Below are positions 26,999 to 35,711 of a stretch of DNA of 64,000 nucleotides, piece after piece. The notes beneath the pieces were generated by a model, which saw only the letters and a list, made by a program, of their open reading frames with translations, searched no databases and had not been told where the DNA came from. The stretch covers positions 3,720,001 to 3,784,000 of the forward strand of contig NZ_JBBOCJ010000001.1 of NCBI RefSeq assembly GCF_038002345.1. The letters are read 5' to 3'. The stretch's first letter is position 1. The number at the start of each line of letters is the position of its first letter. This DNA is from Paenibacillus sp. FSL M7-0420 (lineage in GTDB: Bacteria > Bacillota > Bacilli > Paenibacillales > Paenibacillaceae). Position numbers and translations under genes: made by a program.

Positions 26999-28792
26999 TT
27001 ACATTCCCAGGCCCAGGTTAATCTCCCGGATTCTCGCAAGCGGCACCTTCGGCTCACGTTCCGCAGTCATTAAGCCGTTGACCTCATCCTGAACGTCCGT
27101 AACCTGCGTATAACAGTAGCCGGAGATGAACGGAATGGCCTGAATTGCCCGGGTCAAGCTGCCGAACCGCTCCAGAAAAGCTTCCTCGCTATCCACCTGC
27201 TGGCCATACCCCCAGCCGTGCTCGCTCTTGAAGGCAATCCCCCCATACTCGCTGATGATAATCGGCTGCCCCTTATAGCTATACCCTTCTGCAAAAGCAA
27301 ACTTCCATTCGTTATACGTGCCGCTGCCGCCGGTAATAGAATCTTTATCCTTATAGGTTTCATATAACGCTTCGCCCCGCTCCACATAATCATGCAGGGT
27401 CAGAATGTCGGACACCGTGTGCTCCCACCCGTCATTCGTGATCACCGGACGATAAGGATCGATAGATTTGGTCAAATAATAGATACCCTCAGTGAATGTC
27501 TGCTGCCGGACGTCATGAAGAATATTCTGCACGCCCCACGATTCGTTAAAAGGCACCCAGGTGATGATGCACGGATGATTATACTGCTGCTGCACAACCT
27601 CCAGCCATTCTTTAGTGAAACGCTCCAGCGCCTCGTCGTTATATTCATAAGCGGCCGCCATCTCTGACCAGACCAACAGCCCTTTGACGTCACACCAGTA
27701 CAAGAAACGGGCGTCCTCCACCTTCATATGCTTGCGCAGACCGCTCCAGCCCATCTCCATAATCGCCTCAATATCTTGAATCAGCGCTTCTTCTGACGGC
27801 GGAGTCAAATGAGTATCGGTCCAGTAGCCCTGGTCCAGGATCAGTCTTTGATACAGCGGGATATTGTTCAGCAGGATCTGGCCCCCCTTGATTGAAATGC
27901 TGCGCATACCGAAATAAGAGCCTACCCGGTCAATCTCCTGTTTACCCGCATACAGCACGAACTCGATGTCAAAAAGGTTCGGATTCCCCGGTGACCACAG
28001 GTTCTGCAGCCAAGGCCCGTTGATGCCGCCCATCATGCTGACCTCTACAGTCATCGAAGCTCTGTCTACCGGTAGACTAAGCTTATTTACTCGCTCCCCT
28101 TGAAACGTAATTTCCGTCTCCAGCCGGAGATCCTTTTCTTCCGGGAGGCCGTGTACGCGATAATCCAGCCGGAGCATTTGGCGGTTAATGTCGGGCGTCA
28201 TTTTCACAGAATCCAGCCGGGTAGCGTGGACATGCTCCAGCCAGACGCTTTTCCAGATGCCGGTGGTCTGCACATAGAATGAGTCGTGGTTCCGGCCCGC
28301 CCAGCGCTGCTTGCCCCGGGGCTGGAGACAGCTGTCGCTGTCGGTCACCATCAGTACGATCTCGTTCACGCCATCCTGCTTAAGCAGATCGGTAATATCG
28401 AAGGAGAACCGCGCATACGCCCCCTCATGCTCTCCAGCGAAGCCGCCGTTCACCCAGCAGACCGCCTTATAATCCACGCCTTCAAAATGCAGCACCGTCC
28501 GCTTCCCATCTTCCGCCCGGAACAGGTCCAAATGCTTGCGGTACCAGATCCGCGGGTGAAAGGTCTCTTCACCAATGCCGCTGGCCGCTGTCTCGTAGGT
28601 GAATGGAACGTTGATCGTGTGCGTGGCTGGAAAATGGTCCATCCAGCGCTCCGCAACGCCTGCATGGTCATCATCGAAGCTAAAGTCCCATTCTCCGTTC
28701 AGATCCAGCCACTGGCTGCGGACCATTTGGGGTCTCGGGTAGTTAGGGGTATAGAATTTGGTAGCTGGCTTTGTAGTTGCTGTAGTAGACAT
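26999..28792 (-). CDS. Glycoside hydrolase family 2 enzyme
   Basis: A 597-residue cytosolic GH2 enzyme (beta-galactosidase, glucuronidase or mannosidase class). The N-terminal jelly-roll (LNGEWDFSFDDD, then YRKHLDLF and HFEGVDYKAVCWVNG), an immunoglobulin-like domain and a TIM barrel are recognisable. The acid/base is Glu417 (WVPFNESWG) and the nucleophile Glu515 (IISEYGG). There is no signal peptide, so it acts on imported oligosaccharide. An AraC regulator is divergently transcribed 130 bases away and probably controls it. The sugar specificity cannot be read. Confidence 0.9.
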   Translation of the reverse strand: MSTTATTKPATKFYTPNYPRPQMVRSQWLDLNGEWDFSFDDDHAGVAERWMDHFPATHTINVPFTYETAASGIGEETFHPRIWYRKHLDLFRAEDGKRTVLHFEGVDYKAVCWVNGGFAGEHEGAYARFSFDITDLLKQDGVNEIVLMVTDSDSCLQPRGKQRWAGRNHDSFYVQTTGIWKSVWLEHVHATRLDSVKMTPDINRQMLRLDYRVHGLPEEKDLRLETEITFQGERVNKLSLPVDRASMTVEVSMMGGINGPWLQNLWSPGNPNLFDIEFVLYAGKQEIDRVGSYFGMRSISIKGGQILLNNIPLYQRLILDQGYWTDTHLTPPSEEALIQDIEAIMEMGWSGLRKHMKVEDARFLYWCDVKGLLVWSEMAAAYEYNDEALERFTKEWLEVVQQQYNHPCIITWVPFNESWGVQNILHDVRQQTFTEGIYYLTKSIDPYRPVITNDGWEHTVSDILTLHDYVERGEALYETYKDKDSITGGSGTYNEWKFAFAEGYSYKGQPIIISEYGGIAFKSEHGWGYGQQVDSEEAFLERFGSLTRAIQAIPFISGYCYTQVTDVQDEVNGLMTAEREPKVPLARIREINLGLGM

Positions 28793-28922
28793 CTCGAACC
28801 ATCCTCTTTCTCATCACTGAAGTATTCTCTATTCACTATCACAGAGTACTCCCTTGTCCCGGGAAAGAAAATGAATTATCCTATCTATTGACTGATCTAT
28901 TATCTAAAAGGTGGAATTGTGT

Positions 28923-29702
28923 ATGATCACCCTGAAGCGGTGCGGTGCGAATGTGATTCATCCGGAGGGCATGACAATCGACCGCCCGGAGGGCTCCGGC
29001 GATTATGTCTTCGTATTCTTTCGGAGCAAGATGGAGCTGAGGCTTCAATCGCGGAGCGTGTATGCTGAACCGAATACTTACATCATCTATAACAGAGACA
29101 GCCACTATTACTACAAGGATGCGGAGCTGCCGCTGGTGCATGACTGGTTCCATTTTGAGCTGGAGGGGGCAGATGCTTGGTTTAACCGCTTGAAGCTGCC
29201 GCTGGATACCTTAATGAAGGCCCATGACCCGCTCTATATCACCAGAAAAGTAAATGAGCTGCACTGGGAGAATCTGCAGAACGGCACCTTCCGCCAGGAG
29301 ATTATCGACTCCATTATGCGCTGCCTGTTCATGAAGCTTAGCGATATGCGGCATCACGTAGAGGCCAGCCATAGGGTCAGCCGATACTATGATTCGTTCC
29401 TGAATCTGAGAAATGAAGTACTCAGCTCCCCCTCCATCTGGTATTCTGTCGAAGCACTGGCAGAGCGGATGAACATGAGCCCTTCCTATTTCCAGCAGAT
29501 CTACAAGCAGGTCTTCAGCATCCCGGTCGTCAGCGACATCATTCAGAACAGGCTGGGGCATGCGTCTTATTTACTGAAGAGCACCACGTATAGCGTCAGC
29601 CAGATTTCTGCGATTTGCGGCTATGAGAACGATGTCCATTTCATGCGGCAGTTCAAGAAGTTTACCGGCCAGACGCCGAGTGAATATCGAGGGAAGGGCT
29701 GA
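28923..29702 (+). CDS. AraC-family transcriptional regulator
   Basis: A 259-residue regulator: an N-terminal cupin-like sensing region (~1-130) and a C-terminal double helix-turn-helix (AERMNMSPSYFQQIYKQVF, then ICGYENDVHFMRQFKKFTG and TPSEYR). The ATG at 28923 follows AAAAGGTGG by about 9 bases; the upstream in-frame GTG at 28911 lies inside that ribosome binding site. It is divergent from the GH2 gene and is the likely sugar-responsive activator. Confidence 0.85.
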   Translation: MITLKRCGANVIHPEGMTIDRPEGSGDYVFVFFRSKMELRLQSRSVYAEPNTYIIYNRDSHYYYKDAELPLVHDWFHFELEGADAWFNRLKLPLDTLMKAHDPLYITRKVNELHWENLQNGTFRQEIIDSIMRCLFMKLSDMRHHVEASHRVSRYYDSFLNLRNEVLSSPSIWYSVEALAERMNMSPSYFQQIYKQVFSIPVVSDIIQNRLGHASYLLKSTTYSVSQISAICGYENDVHFMRQFKKFTGQTPSEYRGKG

Positions 29703-29725
29703 TGGCGAAGGAAGGCAGACCGGGG

Positions 29726-29953
29726 TTATTGGCTTGGATGAGCGGGATTAACGATTCCGTAATAAACCAAATCCTCATACGAATTAATCTTATGTATTTG
29801 ATCTTTCAATGTGCCTTCATAGGTCATTCCGCACTTCTGCATAATTCTTCCTGAGGCCGGGTTGGAGGCGAAATGCCGGGCATAGACCTTGTGATACTTC
29901 TTTTCGGTAAAAGCAAATTCAATAACCGCCCGCTCGGCCCGGTGATATATCAT
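29726..29953 (-). pseudogene. C-terminal fragment of a GNAT acetyltransferase (RimJ/RimL type)
   Basis: Seventy-five residues equal to the last third of a RimJ/RimL-type GNAT: FTEKKYHKVYARHFASNP, then SGRIMQKCGMTYEGTLKD and a short tail. The N-terminal two thirds, including the first beta strands, are absent upstream, and there is no ribosome binding site. Most likely a remnant. Confidence 0.65.
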
Positions 29954-30048
29954 TTAGACCCTCTCCCTATCAATTCATGACTCTCCTAAACATTTCATTT
30001 GGAGATGTTATATAAGACGCACTAAAGAAATTAACAAAAAAGGCAAAA

Positions 30049-30193
30049 GAAGTGGAGGGGAAATTTGGAACTGTAGGAGCGTAGCGTCCGCCTTTGTATT
30101 TGGATTTCTACCGCGAGAAGCGGTTCTCATCAGGAAATCCAAATACAACAGCGGCCGGAGGGCCAAATGTTCACCGCAACGACGACCATGCTT
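30049..30193 (+). repeat. Dispersed intergenic repeat, copy 1
   Basis: A 145-bp element whose two ends recur in inverted orientation at 49103-49261. The left end (GGAGGGGAAATTTGGAACTG, then TAGGAGCG) and right end (CAGCGGCCGGA, CCAAATGTTCACCGCA, GACGACC) are conserved; the middle differs. In this copy the middle holds a perfect 15-bp hairpin (30094-30108 with 30134-30148) plus an inner CCGC/GCGG pair. No ORF. Confidence 0.8.
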
Positions 30194-30223
30194 CAAGTGC
30201 TAATCTTAAGTGCTTTTTTATAA

Positions 30224-30415
30224 TCAAAAAATCCACATGATCACAACAACAATCAAAGCAATAACACCTACTGCAATTAACAGATCAGAGATCTGCCGCC
30301 AAAATCCCAAAGGCCCTTCACGATGAAGCTTCTGTTCATTGACGTCATGGTTGGCCTTGTGCCCGCCGGGATCAGTCGAATTCGCATGAGGTCCCGGATT
30401 GAAGAAATCAGTCAT
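30224..30415 (-). CDS. Small single-pass membrane protein
   Basis: A 63-residue protein with a hydrophilic Asn/His-rich N-terminus (MTDFFNPGPHANSTDPGG) and one C-terminal membrane helix (LLIAVGVIALIVVVIMWIF). The start at 30415 is chosen because GGGAGGCG lies just upstream, rather than the longer GTG-initiated frame. I do not recognise the family. It is a C-tail-anchored layout. Confidence 0.65.
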   Translation of the reverse strand: MTDFFNPGPHANSTDPGGHKANHDVNEQKLHREGPLGFWRQISDLLIAVGVIALIVVVIMWIF

Positions 30416-30569
30416 TACAATCGCCTCCCTTTCCCACAATTATACACCATTTAATCTCATTTATGGTAAACGAAAAGAATTTGATATAGCTTACATTTGA
30501 ATTTTAGTTGGAAATATCCTATTTTAAAAAGATAGAGTTTCAGCAGTTAACGGAAGAGGTGAGCGCAGC

Positions 30570-31172
30570 GTGGCGGAAATACATGAATTGATTTCAGCGG
30601 GAACCCGGGCTTTGATCGTGGATAACTTCCTCCAGCTCATGGAGCAGGAAGGATTTCACAAGGTGAGCGTACGCCAGCTGGCGCTTAGAACACATATTAA
30701 CAGGGGAACGTTCTATCTGCATTTTACGGATAAATACGATCTGCTGGAGCAGCTGCAACGGGAAATACTGACAGGTCTGGAGCAGGTGATGGTTGTCAAA
30801 ATCGTACGCGAAGAGATGTCCGGGCATTATCTGAAGGGCTTGCCCTATCCGCCCTTGGTGCATATCCTTGAGTATCTGCACCAGCACGGCGAGCGAATCC
30901 GCTTATTTCTCGGGGCCAAAGGGGATGCGGCATTTCCGGGGCAATTCAAGGAGGTTATCAAACGCAGCTTCTACCGGAAGCTGGAGATGAATGGCGTATT
31001 TGCCGGCCACCCGGCGGTTCCTCCGGAGTATCTCGCTGCGCATTCCGCATCCATTTTTCTCGGAATTACGGAAGAATGGCTGCACAGCGGGATGCCTTAT
31101 ACTCCGGAGGAGCTGGCGGTGATCTATAATGAAGTGTTATTCATTCAGTCCACTCTGATCGCTAAGTCTTAA
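30570..31172 (+). CDS. TetR/AcrR-family regulator
   Basis: A 200-residue TetR-type protein: N-terminal helix-turn-helix (FHKVSVRQLALRTHINRGTFY, shortened here to its core VSVRQLA and INRGTFYLHF), then a helical ligand domain that includes a TetR_C_7-like stretch. The start is GTG with GAGGTGAG upstream. Its stop codon overlaps that of the convergent MDR reductase gene, a tail-to-tail arrangement that leaves no room for separate terminators. Target genes are not evident. Confidence 0.85.
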   Translation: MAEIHELISAGTRALIVDNFLQLMEQEGFHKVSVRQLALRTHINRGTFYLHFTDKYDLLEQLQREILTGLEQVMVVKIVREEMSGHYLKGLPYPPLVHILEYLHQHGERIRLFLGAKGDAAFPGQFKEVIKRSFYRKLEMNGVFAGHPAVPPEYLAAHSASIFLGITEEWLHSGMPYTPEELAVIYNEVLFIQSTLIAKS

Positions 31173-32122
31173 ATCGTAATCAGTACCTTACCACGGAGCT
31201 TACCGGCCTCGCTCATGGCATGTGCGGCAGCCAGCTCGGCCAGCGGCAGACGGCCGGTAATCCAGAGCTTCAGCTTGCCCGCATCCACCAGCTCTGCAAC
31301 CCGCGTCAGCAGCGTGCGATCCTCTTGTGCAAACAGCCGGTGTGCCTTAACGCCAAGCTGCGCTGCCAGTGTTTCGTCCGCAGGATTCACCGCCGAGATC
31401 AGCGCTCCTCCCTCTTTTAGCAACGGCAGCCATGTATTAAGTGCCTCTGTACTCTCAGGGGACAGATTGAGGATCAGATCTACCTTGTCCTTCAGCTTGT
31501 CCGTAACGCTCTCCCTGGTGTAATCAATAATCTCGTCAATCCCCAGCTCTTGAAGCATCGGCATACTGGCCGCTGAGGAAGTCCCGATGACATATGCCCC
31601 ATGCTGCTTGGCGAATTGCACTGCATAGCTGCCTACCCCGCCAGCGGCTCCGGCAATCAGCACACGCCCGCCCTGCGGCAGATTACCATGATCGAATAAC
31701 CCCTGCCATGCGGTTAAGACACCAATCGGCAGCGCAGCTGCATCGGATAACTCCAGTGAGGCTGGAGCGAACGCAGCATGATGCGCTTTGGTGACCACAT
31801 ATTCTGCGGCAGCACCGTCCCGGGACATATCGAGCGCAGCATAGACCTTGTCCCCCGGCTGAAAGTCCGTAACCTCTGCGCCTGCTGCTTCCACCGTACC
31901 CGACACCTCAAAGTTAGGAATGTAAGGAAATTCATGCGGGAAAAAGGCTTGCAGGTAGCCCTTGCGGATTTTGACATCTGCCTGATTGAACGCGGTCCCT
32001 GCCACCTTAATCAGAATCTCGTCCGCTGCGGGAACGGGAATCGGCGCATCCTCATACTTTAATTCTTCCAGCCCTCCAAATTGATGTATCCGAATCGCCT
32101 TCATATGTGTGGCTTCGTTCAT
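31169..32122 (-). CDS. NADP-dependent medium-chain oxidoreductase (quinone reductase type)
   Basis: A 317-residue MDR-superfamily protein lacking the zinc ligands of alcohol dehydrogenases, like quinone oxidoreductases. The N-terminal GroES-like domain (HEFPYIPNFEVSGTVEAAG) is followed by a Rossmann fold with VLIAGAAGGVGSYAVQFA. The ATG at 32122 (MNEATHMKAIRIHQFGG) follows AGGAG by 8 bases; an upstream start at 32230 would add residues unlike the family. Probably reduces quinones or enones with NADPH. Confidence 0.85.
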   Translation of the reverse strand: MNEATHMKAIRIHQFGGLEELKYEDAPIPVPAADEILIKVAGTAFNQADVKIRKGYLQAFFPHEFPYIPNFEVSGTVEAAGAEVTDFQPGDKVYAALDMSRDGAAAEYVVTKAHHAAFAPASLELSDAAALPIGVLTAWQGLFDHGNLPQGGRVLIAGAAGGVGSYAVQFAKQHGAYVIGTSSAASMPMLQELGIDEIIDYTRESVTDKLKDKVDLILNLSPESTEALNTWLPLLKEGGALISAVNPADETLAAQLGVKAHRLFAQEDRTLLTRVAELVDAGKLKLWITGRLPLAELAAAHAMSEAGKLRGKVLITI

Positions 32123-32326
32123 TGCGATCACTCCTATGGATGAATTGGGAATCCGCGTACCGTTGAAGCAATAGGTGTACTGTTCCTGTAACTCATTGTA
32201 GAGTTCAGCCCAAGCGGATACAATCAACAATCAGGCCTCAAGTGTTCATTCTTCTCTCTAAGGGGTAGTAGAGTATAATGGCACAGGCATCCTTGATGAT
32301 AACCTGCTACTGAAAGGAGACTACCT

Positions 32327-32689
32327 ATGGACTATATGGATACGATCGATCTCGTTGCCATTCTGGCGCTGGTGCTGGTATTACTGCTTATGCTTAGCGT
32401 GTTCAGCCTGAAGCGGCGTGTGAACGAGCTGGAAGCCCGGCTCAACCAAAGAGATCCTTACGGAGAAATGCCCGCTGACCCCTCCTTCAGCCGAACCGCA
32501 CATATTCCTGCGCCCATGTTCGTGCAGAACCCGGAGCTGGCACCGGATCTGGAGCGGAGGATCCGCCTGCTGTTAGCTGAGGGCAAGAAGATTCAGGCAA
32601 TCAAGGTCATGCGCGAAGCGCGGAACCTGGGCCTGAAGGAAGCCAAGGATTACGTGGAGAACCTGGAACGGGGCGGGAACTTCCGCTGA
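32327..32689 (+). CDS. Membrane-anchored protein with an L7/L12 C-terminal-like domain
   Basis: A 120-residue protein: one N-terminal membrane helix (LVAILALVLVLLLMLSVF), a short charged coiled segment (KRRVNELEARLNQ), a linker, and a C-terminal ~45 residues that resemble the factor-binding domain of ribosomal protein L7/L12 (KIQAIKVMREARNLGLKEAKDYVE). It lacks the L7/L12 dimerisation domain, so it is not the ribosomal protein. GAAAGGAG precedes the ATG. Function unknown. Confidence 0.75.
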   Translation: MDYMDTIDLVAILALVLVLLLMLSVFSLKRRVNELEARLNQRDPYGEMPADPSFSRTAHIPAPMFVQNPELAPDLERRIRLLLAEGKKIQAIKVMREARNLGLKEAKDYVENLERGGNFR

Positions 32690-32710
32690 GTGAACCATGA
32701 GTGAATGATC

Positions 32711-32759
32711 AAGAATGACCTCAGACTGCCACTGGACAGTGGAAGCTGAGGTCATTCTT
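32711..32759. terminator. Bidirectional hairpin between the L7/L12-like and ABC permease genes
   Basis: AAGAATGACCTCAG (32711-32724) pairs perfectly with CTGAGGTCATTCTT (32746-32759), with an inner CCACTG/CAGTGG stem. It lies between convergent genes. Confidence 0.7.
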
Positions 32760-32786
32760 GGGATGAAGCTTATACCGGCAATGAAG

Positions 32787-33425
32787 CTAAATATCCTTGT
32801 GCATATAAATTCGCGACGAAATCAGATAGGAGCTATAGATAATGATGAGGTATGCCAGCACGCCGATGAATACGAGCAGCATATTGTCTATTTTACCGTC
32901 CTGAACCCATTGAGCAAGAGCCGGAAATTCCTTATTCAGGCTTCCAAATGTAGTGAAACTCAGCATAATTACCATCATAAAGATGAAATTAACGATCTGC
33001 ATCCCTTTTTGCCCCAGCCAGTAATATAGCGGCAGGTAGAAAGCGGCAAGCAGCGGGATAACAGCTGTAATCAGTCCCAGCTCTCTCCAGCGCAGCGGTT
33101 CGTCCAGCTTGCCCATCTGTACAGCAACAAAGTACATCACAAGGGTACAGATCAGGCTGAACAGGGAAAGTGGAATGATCGTCAGATACTTGGCTTGAAT
33201 CAGCCGCTGCCTTGGCACCGGCAACGTGGCCAGAAACTTCTGGTTGTTATGCTGCATATCAATCGTACAGGCGTTAATCAGTAACAATAGTGCCGGCAAC
33301 AACGAGAATACCGTATAGGCTTGTGCATTGGAATATAACATAAGCACAAAATAGGGAATCAGCAGCAGAGCGAACTTCCGGGTAAGCATGAAGTCTTTGC
33401 GGATTAGCGCAATGGAATTATGCAT
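32787..33425 (-). CDS. ABC-2 type permease of the YtrA-regulated operon
   Basis: A 212-residue integral membrane protein with about six hydrophobic segments and no ATPase motif. It is the membrane half of the transporter whose ATPase gene overlaps its start by 8 bases. Phrases such as NNQKFLATLPVPRQRLIQAKYL resemble bacitracin/lantibiotic-type ABC-2 permeases. The substrate is unknown; relatives respond to cell-envelope stress. Confidence 0.8.
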   Translation of the reverse strand: MHNSIALIRKDFMLTRKFALLLIPYFVLMLYSNAQAYTVFSLLPALLLLINACTIDMQHNNQKFLATLPVPRQRLIQAKYLTIIPLSLFSLICTLVMYFVAVQMGKLDEPLRWRELGLITAVIPLLAAFYLPLYYWLGQKGMQIVNFIFMMVIMLSFTTFGSLNKEFPALAQWVQDGKIDNMLLVFIGVLAYLIIIYSSYLISSRIYMHKDI

Positions 33426-34287
33426 GGGCTTCGTCCCCTTTTACCGTATAATACATAATCTCTTCCAGCGTAGGTGTCTCGCAGATTGCGGTGTCCCTGA
33501 AGTAACGTTCGCCCTCCGCACGGTTGCTGATCAGCCCCTCGAAGCCCAGCCCGTTCTCCCGCAGCCCCACGAACCACCGCCGGACATCCCGGTCCAGCAG
33601 CTCCTTCCCGCCTTTGACCAGCAGATAGCGCTCGCTCAGACTCTCCTTCATCTCGTTGAACACAATCCGTCCCTCGTTAATGAATACAATATAGTCGGCA
33701 ATCCGGTCCAGATCCGTAGTGTTATGAGTGGAGAACAGAATCGACTTCTTCTCATCCTGGATATGCTCACTGAGCAGCTCCAGCATCTCCCGGCGAAAAA
33801 TCGGATCAAGCCCCGAAGTAGGCTCATCCATAATCAGCAGATCGGCACCATGGGACAAGGCTACGGCGAGTGAGAATTTGATTTTCATCCCCTTCGACAA
33901 GTCCTTAATCTTCTTGCCTGGAGACAGCTTGAACTGCTCCTGAAATCTCAGATATGTATCGTTGTTCCAACCGGGATAGAACGGAGCAATAATATTCTTC
34001 ATCTGCTTCACGGTCATATGCTCATAATAGAAGCTCTCATCCGAGACGTAGCCGATCCGCCCCCGAATCGCAGCCTGCTCCTGACGGTTGTTCTGGCCGA
34101 AGACCCGGATGTCCCCTTGATCCTGCGAGATTAAGCCCATCATCAACTTGATCATTGAGGTCTTGCCTGCACCATTCGGGCCGATCAGCCCGGTAATGTA
34201 ACCCTCCTTAATCGATAACGAAATATCCTTCAGCTCAAAACGGTCGTAGCTCTTCGTTACATGGTCCAGCTCAATTACAGTACTCAT
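33418..34287 (-). CDS. ABC transporter ATPase, YtrB-like
   Basis: A 289-residue ATPase: Walker A GPNGAGKTS near residue 36, a signature region read as DLSKGMKIK (in place of the usual LSGG), Walker B LLIMDEPTSG, and switch FSTHNTTD. It overlaps the GntR regulator by ATGA and the permease by 8 bases, giving the order regulator-ATPase-permease seen in ytr-type operons. The altered signature motif is common in this subfamily. Confidence 0.9.
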   Translation of the reverse strand: MSTVIELDHVTKSYDRFELKDISLSIKEGYITGLIGPNGAGKTSMIKLMMGLISQDQGDIRVFGQNNRQEQAAIRGRIGYVSDESFYYEHMTVKQMKNIIAPFYPGWNNDTYLRFQEQFKLSPGKKIKDLSKGMKIKFSLAVALSHGADLLIMDEPTSGLDPIFRREMLELLSEHIQDEKKSILFSTHNTTDLDRIADYIVFINEGRIVFNEMKESLSERYLLVKGGKELLDRDVRRWFVGLRENGLGFEGLISNRAEGERYFRDTAICETPTLEEIMYYTVKGDEAHA

Positions 34288-34664
34288 TCCTGTTCCTCCT
34301 CATAGAGCAGCTTCAGCATCTCCGCGAGTTCAGCGTATTCCATGCCCAGTTGTCTGCTCTCGTCAATAATATCCTTCAGCTTGCCCTCTACCATCCGCAG
34401 CCGCTGTTCCCGGATATATTCCTGATCGGCCCCGGAGACAAAAGACCCCTTGCCGACAATCGAGTTGATCAGCCCCTCCCGCTCCAGCTCCTCATAAGCC
34501 CGCTTGGTGGTAATGACGCTAATCTGCAGCTCCTTCGCCAGTAAGCGGATCGATGGCAGGGGCGTACCCGAGACCAGCTCGCCTTGGAGAATCATCTGGC
34601 GGACCTGTCCCACAATCTGGGCGTAGATTGGTTCGCCAGATGTACTTGATATCACGATATTCAT
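34284..34664 (-). CDS. GntR/YtrA-family repressor
   Basis: A 126-residue short GntR regulator: winged helix (PIYAQIVGQVRQMILQGEL, LPSIRLLAKELQI, AYEELEREGLI) plus a short C-terminal helical dimerisation tail, with no large ligand domain. That is the YtrA subfamily. An exact YtrA-type operator covers its own -10 region, so it most likely represses this operon until an envelope signal appears. Confidence 0.9.
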   Translation of the reverse strand: MNIVISSTSGEPIYAQIVGQVRQMILQGELVSGTPLPSIRLLAKELQISVITTKRAYEELEREGLINSIVGKGSFVSGADQEYIREQRLRMVEGKLKDIIDESRQLGMEYAELAEMLKLLYEEEQE

Positions 34665-34700
34665 GCAGCAGCATCAGCTTCCTTTGTGTTTGTTGTAACT

Positions 34701-34742
34701 AGTGTATATATGTAATATATACACTATGTCCAGTTGTGTCAA
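34701..34742 (-). promoter_or_regulatory. YtrA-type operator overlapping a SigA promoter
   Basis: A perfect 11-bp inverted repeat with a 3-base centre (34701-34725) contains AGTGTA-N13-TACACT, the YtrA operator pattern as I remember it. On the minus strand TTGACA (34737-34742), a 17-base spacer and TATATT (34714-34719) form a SigA promoter whose -10 lies inside the palindrome. The protein would therefore block RNA polymerase directly. Confidence 0.85.
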
Positions 34743-34764
34743 TCCCTTAATGTCATACCCTTAA

Positions 34765-35445
34765 TTAGCCGATCATTCCCTGAGACCGCAGAAAGTGGTA
34801 TACGATCTCGCTCTGCAGCCTTACTCTTAAGGCATAATCCAAGCTCCAGCAGGTCTCTACGGTCACCGCCCGGGCACCGAGCAGGCGCTGGAAGGCCATC
34901 CGTGAAGTTCCTGCACGCTCCCTATGCCGTATGTTGAAGCGGTAAGCTCTATTCGTGATCGTCTGATTCATCCGCACCACAATTTGCTTCGCCAGTCCAT
35001 GCGCCCGGCTGACCGGGCTGATGATCAAGGTCTGGCCGACCCGCTTCGGATTCAGCTCGGACAACCCGTTCGCCTCATGCAGATCCAGTACCCACGAGGG
35101 ACGGTAGCGCAACGCAAGCTGCCATACGGCTGCCGACAATGGATGACGGGCCGGGGCGCCTTGTCCGCGCGGGAAGGTACGGTTCAGGTCGGGCTTCCCG
35201 CGAATCCCCTTGCGCCGTGCGATTTGATTCACCAGCGGGACGATAATCAGCTTTCCTGAACGCAGCATCAGATCTCCCCGGCTGAACCGGCTGGCGATGC
35301 CTTGCGCTGCACGGCTGCTCGCCGGCTCATTGCCATGAACACCGGAGATGATCATGAATACAGGTCCGGGAACGCCGCTGCTAATTACATAATAAGGTGT
35401 GGCATAGGGCGTTCCTGCCGCCAGCGTATGCTTCTCTACAGACAA
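34765..35445 (-). CDS. Succinylglutamate desuccinylase/aspartoacylase-family hydrolase
   Basis: A 226-residue zinc carboxypeptidase-like hydrolase (AstE/AspA type). The zinc ligands are visible in SGVHGNEPASS (His and Glu) and the second His region VLDLHEANG; NRTFP is a substrate-binding arginine motif. It probably releases an acyl group from an N-acyl amino acid or trims a small peptide. No signal peptide; monocistronic by position. Confidence 0.8.
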   Translation of the reverse strand: MSVEKHTLAAGTPYATPYYVISSGVPGPVFMIISGVHGNEPASSRAAQGIASRFSRGDLMLRSGKLIIVPLVNQIARRKGIRGKPDLNRTFPRGQGAPARHPLSAAVWQLALRYRPSWVLDLHEANGLSELNPKRVGQTLIISPVSRAHGLAKQIVVRMNQTITNRAYRFNIRHRERAGTSRMAFQRLLGARAVTVETCWSLDYALRVRLQSEIVYHFLRSQGMIG

Positions 35446-35641
35446 TGTGGTTCACCTCGCTCTGGATGATGCGGATCATGTGGATAATGGTATACAAGAT
35501 TCTGGACAGCACCAATGGTTACTCTGTAATGTATGCGGATTACCTGTGGAGGATTGGACGAATAGGACAGCAAAATAACCCCACAAAGTGGAGCTTTAGC
35601 GTAGATGATGACTCAGGTACTTTGCGGGGGCCCCAAAACAT

Positions 35642-35682
35642 ATCAAGCCGGACAAGTCCAATATGGACTCATCCGGCTTGAT
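35642..35682 (-). terminator. Hairpin terminator of the bacteriophytochrome gene
   Basis: ATCAAGCCGGA (35642-35652) pairs with TCCGGCTTGAT (35672-35682), with an inner AGTCCA/TGGACT stem. It lies about 30 bases beyond the stop codon on the minus strand. Confidence 0.65.
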
Positions 35683-35711
35683 CTCTGGATGCACGCTATT
35701 ACTAGCGTGTG

